A DNA stretch of 64,000 nucleotides. Origin: Pectinatus brassicae. Lineage in GTDB: Bacteria; Bacillota; Negativicutes; Selenomonadales; Selenomonadaceae. The stretch covers positions 62,001-126,000 of the forward strand of contig NZ_JACHFH010000001.1 of assembly GCF_014201835.1 (NCBI RefSeq), written 5' to 3'. Positions 17,196-27,590 of this stretch are shown piece after piece. A model generated the notes under the pieces. That model was not told the DNA's origin, searched no databases, and saw only the letters and a program-made list of their open reading frames with translations. The translations under genes and the position numbers were made by a program. Positions within the stretch are counted from its first letter, which is position 1. Each line of letters opens with the position of its first letter.

Positions 17196-17729
17196 ATGTA
17201 TACACAAGGTCTTACTATCGTTCATACCGGCAATGGCAAGGGTAAAACCACTGCTGCCTTAGGCCTGGCCCTAAGAGCCTGGGGACAAAATCTACGCGTT
17301 TTAATTATTCAATTTATCAAAGGAAATTCTAAATATGGCGAACTTAACGCCCTGGCTGCACTGCCCGGTGATAATATAAAAATCATCCAAATGGGTGAGG
17401 GTTTTACCCACAGGGATAATGGTATCTCCCAAGATGAACATATCAGTGCTGCAAAAAAAGCCCTGCAAACAGCAATAGATGCTGAAAGCAGCGATAATTG
17501 GGATATGATTATTCTTGACGAAATAAATTATGCTGTTAAATTTAATCTGCTGACTGTTGATGATGTGCTTAAAGTTGTGGATAACAAACCACAAGATCTG
17601 CATCTTATACTTACCGGTCGTGATGCATCTGACAAAATAATTGCCAAAGCTGATCTCGTAACTGAAATGACCGAAATAAAGCACCCTTATAAGCAGGGCA
17701 TTAAAGCTCAAAAGGGTATTGAATTTTAA
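17196..17729 (+). CDS. cobO: Cob(I)yrinic acid a,c-diamide adenosyltransferase
   Basis: The 177-residue protein begins MYTQGLTIVHTGNGKGKTTA, the BtuR/CobO P-loop. It has the family motifs VLIIQFIKG (about 35-43), the catalytic-site region HRDN (about 72-75) and DMIILDEINYAVKF (about 106-119). It adenosylates cobalt in corrinoids using ATP. AAAAGGAG precedes the ATG. It works in the same pathway as cobD. Confidence 0.93.
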   Translation: MYTQGLTIVHTGNGKGKTTAALGLALRAWGQNLRVLIIQFIKGNSKYGELNALAALPGDNIKIIQMGEGFTHRDNGISQDEHISAAKKALQTAIDAESSDNWDMIILDEINYAVKFNLLTVDDVLKVVDNKPQDLHLILTGRDASDKIIAKADLVTEMTEIKHPYKQGIKAQKGIEF

Positions 17730-17754
17730 TACATATCAGAAAGGAACATTAAAT

Positions 17755-18624
17755 TTGCTGTGTCTTAGCTCATTAAAGAAAGTTTATCCATATAAAAATG
17801 CTGCGGGAAAACAAGCTGAAAAGATTGCCGTTGCTGATTTAAATTTGAAAATAGCTAATAATGAAATATTCGGTCTCTTAGGTCCTAATGGCGCCGGCAA
17901 AACCACTACTATCCGCATGCTGACTATGCTGACCCAACCTACTGCCGGCACTATCTGCTATGACAATTTAAACACTGCCGCTAATGCCAAAAAAATAAAA
18001 GCGCTTATCGGTGTTGTTCCCCAGCATATAAATTTTGACCAGGATTTAACCGTTGGTGAAAATATGCATCTGCATGGGCGCCTGCATCATATGAATAAAC
18101 AAGAACGTGTCAGCCGCATTGATGAATTGCTGGCCTATGTAGAATTGTCCGACAGAATAAACGACAGCGTCCGTTCTTTATCCGGTGGGATGAAACGCCG
18201 TTTACTTATAGTACGCGCACTTATGCATAAACCACAAATATTATTTCTCGATGAACCCACTGTCGCCCTTGACCCACAGGTAAGAAGACGCATTTGGGAT
18301 CTCATCCGCAAAATGCATCACGATGGTGTTACTATCGTCTTAACCACCCATTATATTGAAGAAGCCGAAGCCTTATGCGGCAGAGTAGCAATTATGAATA
18401 AGGGAAAATTAATCGCTCTTGACTCACCAACTAATTTAAAGGAAAAAATTGGCAAGTATGTGGTTGAATGGGATAAAGACAACGGTGAACGCGATTTTAA
18501 AATTTTTCCTGACAGAGAAACGGCACAAAAGTTTGCTGCCGCTTTACAACAAGGCAATATTTTACGTCGTCATTCTAATTTGGAAGATGTATTTGTCGAA
18601 CTCACAGGGAGGAAAGTTAATTAA
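17755..18624 (+). CDS. ABC transporter ATP-binding protein (ABC-2 exporter type)
   Basis: The start is read as TTG 17755, 9 nt after AAAGGA; a longer frame from 17719 overlaps cobO and lacks a ribosome site. The product (about 289 residues) has Walker A GLLGPNGAGKTTTIRML, the Q-loop VVPQHINFDQ, the signature RSLSGGMKRRLLI and Walker B ILFLDEPTVALDP, then an H-loop LTTHYIEEAEALC and a C-terminal DrrA-like tail. It pairs with the permease at 18624. The substrate is unknown; DrrAB- and NodIJ-like systems export lipids, polyketides or polysaccharides. Confidence 0.9.
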   Translation: MLCLSSLKKVYPYKNAAGKQAEKIAVADLNLKIANNEIFGLLGPNGAGKTTTIRMLTMLTQPTAGTICYDNLNTAANAKKIKALIGVVPQHINFDQDLTVGENMHLHGRLHHMNKQERVSRIDELLAYVELSDRINDSVRSLSGGMKRRLLIVRALMHKPQILFLDEPTVALDPQVRRRIWDLIRKMHHDGVTIVLTTHYIEEAEALCGRVAIMNKGKLIALDSPTNLKEKIGKYVVEWDKDNGERDFKIFPDRETAQKFAAALQQGNILRRHSNLEDVFVELTGRKVN

Positions 18625-19361
18625 TGCTTCAGGATATCTTTACTGCCTTTTGGCGTGATTGGGTGGTATTAAAGCACCGTATGATAAAATTTATACTAAG
18701 CCGTATGGTCGCGCCAATTCTTTACTTGGTAGCTTTTGGCTGGGGACTTGGCCGTAGTATTCATACTACCAGCGGTTCTTATTTAGATTTTCTCGTTCCG
18801 GGTATCTTAGCTTTAAATTCCATGAATATATCATTTAACAGCCTTGCTCCGCTGCATGGCGAGCGTATTTACCATAAAAGTATTGAAGAATATTTTACGG
18901 CACCGATAAATCCCCTATCCTTTGCTGCCGGAAAAATCTTGGCAGCTATTTTACGCGGCATGATTTCCTCACTTATTATAATTGTACTGTCGTATGCTTT
19001 TGGTGCTAACTTTACTATAACACCTTTATTTATAATAATCCTGCTATTAAACTGTGCTATTTTTGCTGAAATAGGCTACTATGCTGCTATGACCATAGCT
19101 TCCTATGAGGATATGGGCCGCTTTAACACTTATATCCTTCTACCAATGTCTTTTCTGTGCGGTACATTTTTTTCTACCAGCAAGCTCCCGGCTGCACTAT
19201 ATTATTTTATCCATGCCTTGCCGCTTACCCATACCAGCTTACTGCTGCGAAGCATCGGGCGCGGTGAACCAGCAGCAATATTTTCACTTATTATTTTACT
19301 CATATATACTGTGGGCTGTTTTTTACTATGTGCTCATGTCACTACTAAAGCCCAAAAATAA
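18624..19361 (+). CDS. ABC-2 type permease
   Basis: The 245-residue protein has six hydrophobic segments and the ABC-2 signature around YLDFLVPGILALNSMNISFN. The start overlaps the ATPase stop (TAATG), so expression is coupled. Its N-terminus (FWRDWVVLKHRMIKFILSRM) is the usual cytoplasmic leader of DrrB/NodJ permeases. It exports an unknown compound. Confidence 0.9.
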   Translation: MLQDIFTAFWRDWVVLKHRMIKFILSRMVAPILYLVAFGWGLGRSIHTTSGSYLDFLVPGILALNSMNISFNSLAPLHGERIYHKSIEEYFTAPINPLSFAAGKILAAILRGMISSLIIIVLSYAFGANFTITPLFIIILLLNCAIFAEIGYYAAMTIASYEDMGRFNTYILLPMSFLCGTFFSTSKLPAALYYFIHALPLTHTSLLLRSIGRGEPAAIFSLIILLIYTVGCFLLCAHVTTKAQK

Positions 19362-19427
19362 CTATTATTTTATCTTTGGTAAAAGTAAGCTCTTATGCTA
19401 TAATTTTAGCTATTGATAAATTTATGA

Positions 19428-20558
<1,131 letters not shown>

Positions 20559-20653
20559 AGGATTTACTATTGCTTTGTCGAATTTATAAAAGATATGTCT
20601 AAAAATAGAAACTATCCAGTACTATTTTATTATATTTAAGGAGTGTTTTATTA

Positions 20654-20947
20654 ATGAACATCGAACAATTACAGTCTTTTGCTTTTCCAGTATTGCTTGT
20701 AGTCATCTTTTACTTCCTGTTATATCGTCCACAGAAAAAACAACAGAAAAAACGTCAGTCAATGCTTGATGCGGTAAAGGTTGGCAGCCGCGTTATTACT
20801 ATTGGCGGGATTTATGGCGAAGTAACAGCTATCAACGATGACCGGGTTCGTCTAAAAATAGCTGACAATGTTGAAATTGATGTTTCCCGTACTGCTGTAG
20901 GTACCAATATCAGCCAGGAAAAAAATGGAGCCAATAATGCAAAATAA
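20654..20947 (+). CDS. yajC: Preprotein translocase accessory subunit YajC
   Basis: The 97-residue protein has one N-terminal transmembrane helix (FAFPVLLVVIFYFLLYRPQ) followed by the conserved KKQQKKRQSMLDAVKVGSRV segment and a small beta domain. It associates with SecDF. AAGGAG precedes the ATG. The cyclo-ligase start lies inside its last codons. Confidence 0.93.
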   Translation: MNIEQLQSFAFPVLLVVIFYFLLYRPQKKQQKKRQSMLDAVKVGSRVITIGGIYGEVTAINDDRVRLKIADNVEIDVSRTAVGTNISQEKNGANNAK

Positions 20948-21503
20948 AAAAGAGCTGCGCCGGATGATGCTGTCATCCAGGCGCAGCTTGTCTTCTAATG
21001 AACGAAATATTTACAGCCAATCAATAACTGCTAATCTTATAAATTCCAATATTTATAAAGAAGCTGCTCATATAATGGCTTATGCCGCGATGCCCGATGA
21101 AGTCCAAACTAATATGTTGCTGGAAAAAATTTTAGCTGACGGTAAGACGCTTTGTATTCCCTATATAACTGATTTAAAACAGGGATTAATGCAGGCAGCT
21201 ATTATTAAAAATATTAATGATTTAGTAATCGGTACTTCTAATATATTGACTGTCAGCGATAACAATAAACACTATTTAGCTCCAGAAAAGCTTGATTTGA
21301 TAATCGTTCCCGGTGTTGCTTTCACTCCTGACAAATATCGCTTAGGCATGGGCGGCGGCTTTTATGATCGTTTTTTACCACAAGCATTCAATGCTGTTTA
21401 TGCTGGTATTTTTTTCTCCTTACAGCAGGTGAAAACGCTGCCATTGGATGCTACTGATGTTCCTTTAGATATAATTTTCACAGAAAATCATATCTGGGAA
21501 TAA
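20937..21503 (+). CDS. 5-formyltetrahydrofolate cyclo-ligase
   Basis: The start at 20937 has GGAG 6 nt upstream; the ATG at 20925 does not. The gene overlaps the end of yajC by 11 nt. The 188-residue protein shows the N-terminal KKELRRMMLSSRRSLSSNER and the C-terminal LDLIIVPGVAFTPDKYRLGM followed by GGGFYDRFL, the ATP/folate-binding signature. It converts 5-formyl-THF to 5,10-methenyl-THF. Confidence 0.93.
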   Translation: MQNKKELRRMMLSSRRSLSSNERNIYSQSITANLINSNIYKEAAHIMAYAAMPDEVQTNMLLEKILADGKTLCIPYITDLKQGLMQAAIIKNINDLVIGTSNILTVSDNNKHYLAPEKLDLIIVPGVAFTPDKYRLGMGGGFYDRFLPQAFNAVYAGIFFSLQQVKTLPLDATDVPLDIIFTENHIWE

Positions 21504-21557
21504 TCATTTATTTCTGTTAATTATGCTCGTAAAAAATTATAAGGAAGTTTTAGTTAC

Positions 21558-22268
21558 ATGGAAATAAAAATTGCTATTGCGAAAGCTACCCGCTATGCCA
21601 TGGAATTTAGCGGTGACTCCTGTAATACTGCCGAAAGGCCGCAGGGCGGTCTTTCTCTTATATTGGCTGATGGACAAGGGCATGGCCTTTCTGCCCATAA
21701 TACCAGCGGGCTGGTTGTCAACAGAGCCGTGTCCTTGATTAGCGACGGAACACGTGATGGTGCTGTTGCCCGAGCAGTACATGATTATCTTTATGCTGTC
21801 AAAAACAAAAAAGTTTCCTGCACTCTCACCGTAATAAGTGCTGATCTTGATAGTGAAACCCTTGTTATCAGCCGCAATTCCAATTGCCCCGTAATAGTAA
21901 AAACACCTGATTTCACTTGTACTTACGACGAAAATGTCAATCCCATCGGCGTCCATCACCACACCAAGCCGCTTATCTATGAACTACCGCTTACTGCTGG
22001 TATGATAATTGTCTCTTATACTGATGGAATTCAGTCTGCTGGTCGAAAAACTTCCGGCCGCTGCGCTGATTTCAATAAAATACTCGATATTATCGACAAA
22101 AATTCAGCCGACGATATTTCTTTTATCACCGACAGCATCATGGACTATGCCCTGCAGTTGGATAAGGAGCAAGCTGGTGATGACATGACAGTTGTTGCCA
22201 TGAGTATCTGTGCTAAGGATAATACAAAAACTAAAGTCCAGCGTGTTAATATTGAATATCCATTTTAA
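21558..22268 (+). CDS. PP2C/SpoIIE-type phosphatase domain protein
   Basis: The 236-residue cytoplasmic protein has the PP2C metal-site motifs: SGDS (about 18-21), ILADGQGHGLSA (about 35-46), IVSYTDGIQSA (about 149-159) and GDDMTVVAMSI (about 206-216). It has no sensor or membrane domain. Such stand-alone phosphatases often work with anti-sigma or anti-anti-sigma partners; none is adjacent. The next gene encodes a small P-loop protein 12 nt downstream, so the two form a unit. Confidence 0.82.
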   Translation: MEIKIAIAKATRYAMEFSGDSCNTAERPQGGLSLILADGQGHGLSAHNTSGLVVNRAVSLISDGTRDGAVARAVHDYLYAVKNKKVSCTLTVISADLDSETLVISRNSNCPVIVKTPDFTCTYDENVNPIGVHHHTKPLIYELPLTAGMIIVSYTDGIQSAGRKTSGRCADFNKILDIIDKNSADDISFITDSIMDYALQLDKEQAGDDMTVVAMSICAKDNTKTKVQRVNIEYPF

Positions 22269-22280
22269 TAGGAGTTATTT

Positions 22281-22634
22281 ATGATAATTACAGTTGTCGG
22301 CATATGTGCCTCAGGAAAATCTACTTTGGTAAAAGGACTGCGAAATTTCGGCTATGATGCCCATAATATTGCCCAGGAACATTCCTGTGTACAAAAACTC
22401 TGGCAAAAAAACCAGCCTGATTTACTCATTTTACTTGATGCCCAATTAGTTTCCGTCCAAAAAAGACGTCGCCCTTCCTGGACACAAGAGCGTATTGATA
22501 TTCAGCATGAACGGCTGCTTAACGCTCGGGAAAATTGCAATTTATACATACAAACTGATACCCTCAGTATCGATCAGGTTTTAACTAAAGCCATTGATTA
22601 TATCAAAAATTATCATATTATCGCTGCTAATTGA
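22281..22634 (+). CDS. Small P-loop NTPase/kinase-like protein, 117 aa
   Basis: The protein begins MIITVVGICASGKSTLVKGL, a clear Walker A motif (G7-x4-GKS), followed by LLILLDAQLVSVQKRRRPSW, which resembles a short nucleoside-kinase core with an Arg-rich lid. It is much shorter than a typical kinase (about 190 residues). TAGGAG precedes the ATG. The function is unknown; co-transcription with the phosphatase suggests a linked regulatory or housekeeping role. Confidence 0.7.
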   Translation: MIITVVGICASGKSTLVKGLRNFGYDAHNIAQEHSCVQKLWQKNQPDLLILLDAQLVSVQKRRRPSWTQERIDIQHERLLNARENCNLYIQTDTLSIDQVLTKAIDYIKNYHIIAAN

Positions 22635-22716
22635 CAGTAGTATAAAATTACCGCTATAATGAACTAGGTAAATTAATTATTTTAAGCTGATTATCTTCTT
22701 AGAAAATTGTTTATAC

Positions 22717-22745
22717 TTCGGCGGAACATCCCGCCGAATTTTATT
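22717..22745 (+). terminator. Terminator upstream of secD
   Basis: TTCGGCGG (22717-22724) pairs with CCGCCGAA (22731-22738) around AACATC, followed by TTTTATTT. Confidence 0.75.
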
Positions 22746-22797
22746 TGTTTGCCTTTAATAATGTTTTAATTAAACTATTATATTTGGAGGGATATAT

Positions 22798-24036
22798 TTG
22801 AAGCGGGAAAGTTTTTTTAAACTCGCTGTCGCCATCGTTGCTGTCATAGGGCTTTTTGTTTATTTTGTAAAACCACTGGCATTTTCGATACGACAAGGGC
22901 TTGATTTACAAGGTGGTACTCATGTTGTTTTGGAAGGGGTTGATACGCCTCAGGCCAAAGTTAACGATGACGCGATGAACCGTGTTGTTAAAATAATAGA
23001 AAACAGGGTAAATGCCATGGGGCTTACCGAACCAGTCATCCAGCGTGAAGGACAACGAAGAATTATAGTTGAACTTCCTGGTGTTAAAGACCCGAATAAA
23101 GCTATTGAGGTTTTGGGGAAGACAGCTATGCTGGAATTTCGTGATGAAGACGGCAAAACTGTACTTAACGGTTCAGATTTAAAAGATGCTCGTGAAGAAA
23201 CTGACCAGCAGGGACAAAATCTTGTCTCTTTGGAATTCAGCCCCGATGGTGCCAAAAAATTTGCTGACTTAACCGAAGAAAATGTTGGACGTACCATCTC
23301 CATCTTACTCGATGGTAAAGTATTGACCGCACCGCGTGTTAATGAACCTATCACCGGCGGTAAAGCTGTAATAACTGGTAACCGGTCTTTAGAAGACGCC
23401 CATAATTTGGCTTTATTACTTCGTTCGGGTGCTCTGCCTGTCAAAGTGAAGAGTATTGAAACACGTACGGTTGGACCGACCCTCGGTCAGGATTCTAAGG
23501 ATAAAAGTGAATTTGCCTTTACTATTGGTATCGGTGCTGTTGTTTTATTTATGCTGTTATTTTATCGTGCACCTGGTCTCATTGCCGATATCAGTTTAAT
23601 GGCCTATGTCTTGCTTTTATTATTCGTATTAAAAATGCTCGATGCCACTTTAACCTTACCGGGAATTGCTGGTATCATCCTTTCGATAGGTATGGCAGTT
23701 GATGCCAATGTACTTATCTTTGAGCATTTTAAAGAAGAAATGCGCTCAGGCAAAACAGTTCGCTGGGCTATGGATTCTGGATTTAAGCGTGCTTTTGTAA
23801 CCATTTTTGATTCGAATCTTACTACAATAATTGCTTCAGTAGTTTTATTCTTCTTCGGCACTGGACCTATCCGTGGTTTTGCCATAACCTTAGGTCTTGG
23901 GGTTATTTTAAGTATGTTCACTGCTGTTACCATGACAAAATACTTATTGAAATGGCTAATCGCTTCTAATATTATTCATAATCCCCGCTTATTTGGCGTA
24001 TCTTCAGCTTCAGTTTCCGAAAAGGCGGTGAAATAA
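22798..24036 (+). CDS. secD: Protein translocase subunit SecD
   Basis: The 412-residue protein starts with TTG (GGAGGG 5 nt upstream). It has one N-terminal helix, the RQGLDLQGGTHVVLEG motif (about 31-46), the P1 domain, and five C-terminal helices including the GIAGIILSIGMAVDANVLIF segment (about 296-315). SecD and SecF use proton flow to help pull exported proteins across the membrane. The stop overlaps the secF start by one base. Confidence 0.95.
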   Translation: MKRESFFKLAVAIVAVIGLFVYFVKPLAFSIRQGLDLQGGTHVVLEGVDTPQAKVNDDAMNRVVKIIENRVNAMGLTEPVIQREGQRRIIVELPGVKDPNKAIEVLGKTAMLEFRDEDGKTVLNGSDLKDAREETDQQGQNLVSLEFSPDGAKKFADLTEENVGRTISILLDGKVLTAPRVNEPITGGKAVITGNRSLEDAHNLALLLRSGALPVKVKSIETRTVGPTLGQDSKDKSEFAFTIGIGAVVLFMLLFYRAPGLIADISLMAYVLLLLFVLKMLDATLTLPGIAGIILSIGMAVDANVLIFEHFKEEMRSGKTVRWAMDSGFKRAFVTIFDSNLTTIIASVVLFFFGTGPIRGFAITLGLGVILSMFTAVTMTKYLLKWLIASNIIHNPRLFGVSSASVSEKAVK

Positions 24037-24959
24037 TGAAACATTTTGATATTGTAGGTCATAGTAAAATCTGGTATGGTATTTCATCACTTATTATTAT
24101 TGCTGGGATTATCTGCATGTTTACCCGTGGTTTTAATCTTGGTATTGATTTTACTGGTGGAACTTTAATCGATTTAAAATTTGATAAAGCGGTAAACATT
24201 AATGATGTCCGTACTACTATGGATCAGTATAATCTGGCTAACAGCCAGATTCAATTATCAGGCAAGGCCAGCAATGCTACCAGCTCACAGGATGTAATGA
24301 TCCGTACTAAAGACTTATCACAATCTGAACGGGAAAATGTTATGAAGGGCCTAAAAGATAAACTTGGCTCATATAAGGTTTTACGTGAAGAAAAAGTTGG
24401 CGCTACAATTGGCAGTGAACTTGTCATTAATGCTCTTTGGGCTACGCTGTTATCCTGGCTGTTAATTATAGCTTATGTTTCCTATCGCTTTGAATTTAAA
24501 TTCGGCTTAGCGGCTATTATGGCCTTAATTCATGATACACTTGTTGTTTTAAGCGTATTTTCGCTTACCCAAAAAAGCATTGATTCTTCTTTTATTGCTG
24601 CCATTTTGACTATCATTGGTTATTCCGTAAATGATACCATTGTTATATTTGACCGCATACGAGAAAACTTAAAACTTCACTTTAAACGCGGCGGCGATAT
24701 CAATGAACTTGCTAATCGCAGTATTTATCAGACATTAACCAGATCTATCTATACGGTTTTAACTGTTTTAGTTTGTACCGTTGCCCTCTATGTTTTTGGC
24801 GGCGATACAACTAAAGATTTTTCTTTTGCCTTAATTATTGGGTTTACTTGTGGTGCCTATTCATCTATCTTCACGGCAACACCATTATGGATAACGTTCC
24901 GTAATTACAGCGAAAAAAAACATGCGCAAAAACGTTTAAATACTAAAACCGCAAAATAA
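24036..24959 (+). CDS. secF: Protein translocase subunit SecF
   Basis: The 307-residue protein has an N-terminal helix, FNLGIDFTGGTLIDLKFD (about 30-47), and a five-helix core with IIGYSVNDTIVIFDRIREN (about 191-209). The TAATG overlap couples it to secD. A terminator follows. Confidence 0.95.
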   Translation: MKHFDIVGHSKIWYGISSLIIIAGIICMFTRGFNLGIDFTGGTLIDLKFDKAVNINDVRTTMDQYNLANSQIQLSGKASNATSSQDVMIRTKDLSQSERENVMKGLKDKLGSYKVLREEKVGATIGSELVINALWATLLSWLLIIAYVSYRFEFKFGLAAIMALIHDTLVVLSVFSLTQKSIDSSFIAAILTIIGYSVNDTIVIFDRIRENLKLHFKRGGDINELANRSIYQTLTRSIYTVLTVLVCTVALYVFGGDTTKDFSFALIIGFTCGAYSSIFTATPLWITFRNYSEKKHAQKRLNTKTAK

Positions 24960-24969
24960 TAATATTATT

Positions 24970-25012
24970 AAAAACTCCGCCGGATATCCCTTTTATCTTC
25001 GCGGAGTTTTTG
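24970..25012 (+). terminator. Terminator of secDF
   Basis: AAAAACTCCGC pairs with GCGGAGTTTTT across an 18-20-nt loop. Confidence 0.8.
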
Positions 25013-25049
25013 ATATAATCTTTTTTAAAATACCCTTGGAGTTTAAATT

Positions 25050-25901
25050 ATGCAACAAAAAAGAATCGCCCTTATAAATGATATTACAGGTTTTGGTCGC
25101 TGTTCAATTGCCGTTGAACTGCCGCTTATTTCAGCTTTAAAAGTACAGGCCTGCCCCTTTCCTACCGCTATCTTGTCAGCCCATACTGGTTTTTCCGAAT
25201 ATTTTTTCGATGACTATACCAAAAGCATGCATTCCTATATGGCTAACTGGCAAAAATTGCATTTGCAATTTGATGGCATATTAACCGGCTTTCTCGGTTC
25301 CGAACAGCAAATTGATATCGTTGTTGATTTTATAAAAAAATTTAAATTAGCTGTTCCCGGCAAACAGCCTCTATTAATTGTCGATCCGGTCATGGGGGAT
25401 AATGGTCGACTTTATGCCTCATATACCCCCAAGCTATGCCAGGAAATGAAAAAACTATTAACCCATGCTGATGTATTAACGCCTAACCTAACTGAAGCCT
25501 GTAATTTAATTGACATAAAATATCCTGCTGGCGGCTTAATCAGTAATGATGCTCTATACAGTATCTGTCAAAATTTAGCGGCCCGCCGCAAAGATTACGA
25601 TGGTCAAAATATGAAAATCATTATAACCGGTATCAGCCGCGGTCAAAATATTGGTAATTATATCTATGAAAATGATTTAGGCAAAATGATAGAATCTGCC
25701 AGAACCGGCTCAGAACATTCCGGCACCGGTGATGCCTTTGTCGCTATTGTTGCTGCTTCCCTCGTAAAAAATGAATCTATCATCGCTGCTGTAAGCAAAG
25801 CCGCTGAATTTATCAGGAAATCCCTGCTTTACACTGAAAGCCTCAATATTCCTTGGAATGAAGGACTTTGTTTTGAGGAATATTTAACTACATTAAAATA
25901 A
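25050..25901 (+). CDS. Pyridoxamine/pyridoxal kinase
   Basis: The 283-residue ribokinase-fold enzyme has RIALINDITGFGRCSIAVEL (about 5-24), GILTGFLGSEQQ (about 76-87), VDPVMGDNGRLY (about 112-123), LTPNLTEACNL (about 147-157) and the catalytic GTGDAFVAIVAA loop (about 226-237; the Asp is the base). It phosphorylates vitamin B6 forms. TTGGAG precedes the ATG. It is followed 21 nt later by the radical SAM gene. Confidence 0.9.
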   Translation: MQQKRIALINDITGFGRCSIAVELPLISALKVQACPFPTAILSAHTGFSEYFFDDYTKSMHSYMANWQKLHLQFDGILTGFLGSEQQIDIVVDFIKKFKLAVPGKQPLLIVDPVMGDNGRLYASYTPKLCQEMKKLLTHADVLTPNLTEACNLIDIKYPAGGLISNDALYSICQNLAARRKDYDGQNMKIIITGISRGQNIGNYIYENDLGKMIESARTGSEHSGTGDAFVAIVAASLVKNESIIAAVSKAAEFIRKSLLYTESLNIPWNEGLCFEEYLTTLK

Positions 25902-25922
25902 TATTATTAAGGGGTCTTTATC

Positions 25923-26576
25923 ATGATTTTATATGCTGCCGAAAACGGTAAATTCATTGAATTTACTGATGCTGTAAAAAACAATCCTGCCAAATTGCAT
26001 AATCTTTATATAAATATTACCAACAAATGCAATTGTGCCTGTACTTTCTGTCTCAGAAGCCTAAAAAAAATGCCCAAGGAACACACGCTTTGGCTTCAGC
26101 AGGAACCTACACTTACTGATATTAAAATGGCTTTTTCCCAAATAGATAAAACCAAAGTAGGCGAAATTGTATTTTGTGGTTTTGGTGAACCAACCATGCG
26201 CCTTGAATTCTTGATCGATGCTTTAAAATATGTGCGTGAAATCTGGCCTGACAAAAAAATTCGTCTTAATACCAATGGTTTATCTTCATTACAGCATAAA
26301 AAAGATACTGCTATATTATTTAAGGACTTGCTGGATACTATATCCATAAGTTTAAATGCTCCGACTGCTGAAAAATATCTGGCTATCACGCAAAACCAAT
26401 TAGGTATCGCCTCTTATAAGGCTATGCTTGATTTTGCCAAAGAATGTAAAAACCACATACCTAATGTTGTATTAACAATTGTTGACAGCATCGGCGCTGA
26501 TGAAATAAAAGCCTGCCAAAAAGTATGCGCAGACAATAATCTGGAATTGCGCATCAGAACCTATGAGGCCAACTAA
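25923..26576 (+). CDS. TatD-associated radical SAM protein
   Basis: The 217-residue protein has the radical SAM triad C36-x3-C40-x2-C43 (NKCNCACTFC), the GE-like motif VFCGFGEPTMR (about 82-92), and the later RLNTNGL and ISLNAPTAEKY segments. Its layout matches the TatD-linked radical SAM family, normally found next to a tatD-like DNase. No tatD gene is present here, so it is an orphan copy. The substrate is unknown. Confidence 0.82.
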   Translation: MILYAAENGKFIEFTDAVKNNPAKLHNLYINITNKCNCACTFCLRSLKKMPKEHTLWLQQEPTLTDIKMAFSQIDKTKVGEIVFCGFGEPTMRLEFLIDALKYVREIWPDKKIRLNTNGLSSLQHKKDTAILFKDLLDTISISLNAPTAEKYLAITQNQLGIASYKAMLDFAKECKNHIPNVVLTIVDSIGADEIKACQKVCADNNLELRIRTYEAN

Positions 26577-26644
26577 AAACTATTATAAATATTGCTAAAT
26601 AGGCCAAAATATGTTATAGTTATATATATAATAATATATCTTTT

Positions 26645-26782
26645 CTTAGTGATAAGGGGAGTAGCTTAACGACCGATAATCGTCAGTACGAATAGTATAA
26701 CTATTCCGGTGCGGTCGGCATTAATTTGTAGGCAAGACCTTGTTTTATGGAATAACATTCTATAAAACAAGGTCTTTTTTGT
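26645..26782 (+). ncRNA. yybP-ykoY manganese riboswitch with intrinsic terminator
   Basis: The segment starting AAGGGGAGTAGCTTAACG (26654-26671) and continuing to GCGGTCGGCA matches the conserved core of yybP-ykoY RNAs, which bind Mn2+. It precedes a TerC-type gene, the usual target. The expression platform is the terminator AAGACCTTGTTTTAT with ATAAAACAAGGTCTT followed by T6. Mn2+ binding normally frees an antiterminator and turns the gene on. Confidence 0.88.
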
Positions 26783-26807
26783 ATATTTATGAAAGAAGGG
26801 GTTTTTA

Positions 26808-27482
26808 CTGGAAACATTTTTTTCCTGGCAATGGCTTACCGCCTTTGGCAGTATTTTATTGCTTGATTTAATTTTAAGCGGTGATAATGCTGTTTTAATT
26901 GCTCTTGCCTGTAAAAAATTACCAAAGCAGCATCATCTTAAAGCAATGATCATCGGCTGCAGCGGCGCTATTATCATCCGCATTCTGCTGACGGTATTTG
27001 CTACAGAACTACTGGCTGTCCCTTATATACAGTTCATTGGCGGATTTGCTTTATTTTATATTGCCATAAAACTGCTCGATAATGGACATGACGAAGAAAA
27101 TACCGCTGCGCCGGCAACTTTACTCGGAGCTGTAAAAACAATTATAATAGCCGATTTTATAATGAGCATTGATAATGTATTATCAATGGCTGGACTTGCC
27201 AACACCATACCGAACGAAAGATGGAGCCTTATAATCTGCGGTCTTCTCATAAGCCTGCCGATTGTAATATGCGGAGCCCAAATATTTTTGCTTATTATGC
27301 AGAAATTCCCGTCATTAATTTATTTGGGCAGTGCCATCTTAGCTTTCACCGCTGCAAAAATGATTTTAATGGATAAAGCCCTTGGTCACTATTTAATTTA
27401 CTTTAATGGCTGGCTGGAAGCTATCTTTATGATCTCCATATTCTTATGGGGACTTTATAAAAACAAACAAACTGCTCACTAA
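26808..27482 (+). CDS. TerC-family membrane protein (probable Mn2+ exporter), CTG start
   Basis: The first canonical start in frame (TTG 26859) has no ribosome site and would cut the first helix. GAAGGGG (26795-26801) is 6 nt before CTG 26808, giving a conserved-looking N-terminus ETFFSWQWLTAFGSILLLD after the initiator Met. An in-frame stop at 26790 rules out a longer form. The 224-residue product has seven hydrophobic segments and the two Asp motifs LILSGDNAVLIALA and FIMSIDNVLSMAG, typical of TerC/YkoY/MeeF Mn2+ exporters that help metallate secreted enzymes. The Mn2+ riboswitch upstream fits. Confidence 0.85.
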   Translation: METFFSWQWLTAFGSILLLDLILSGDNAVLIALACKKLPKQHHLKAMIIGCSGAIIIRILLTVFATELLAVPYIQFIGGFALFYIAIKLLDNGHDEENTAAPATLLGAVKTIIIADFIMSIDNVLSMAGLANTIPNERWSLIICGLLISLPIVICGAQIFLLIMQKFPSLIYLGSAILAFTAAKMILMDKALGHYLIYFNGWLEAIFMISIFLWGLYKNKQTAH

Positions 27483-27590
27483 AAATTTACCTAATATTAT
27501 TTAAAGGATGATTTAAATATGTAGATTCATGCTATAATCTAGATATATTGTTAATTAAGTATATAATATCTCATTGTGGAGGAATATATT

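Noticed and set aside
17755-19361. Cobalt or corrinoid transporter next to cobD-cobO
   Set aside because: The ATPase and permease are of the ABC-2 exporter type, not BtuCD- or ECF-type, so adjacency does not support B12 or cobalt uptake.
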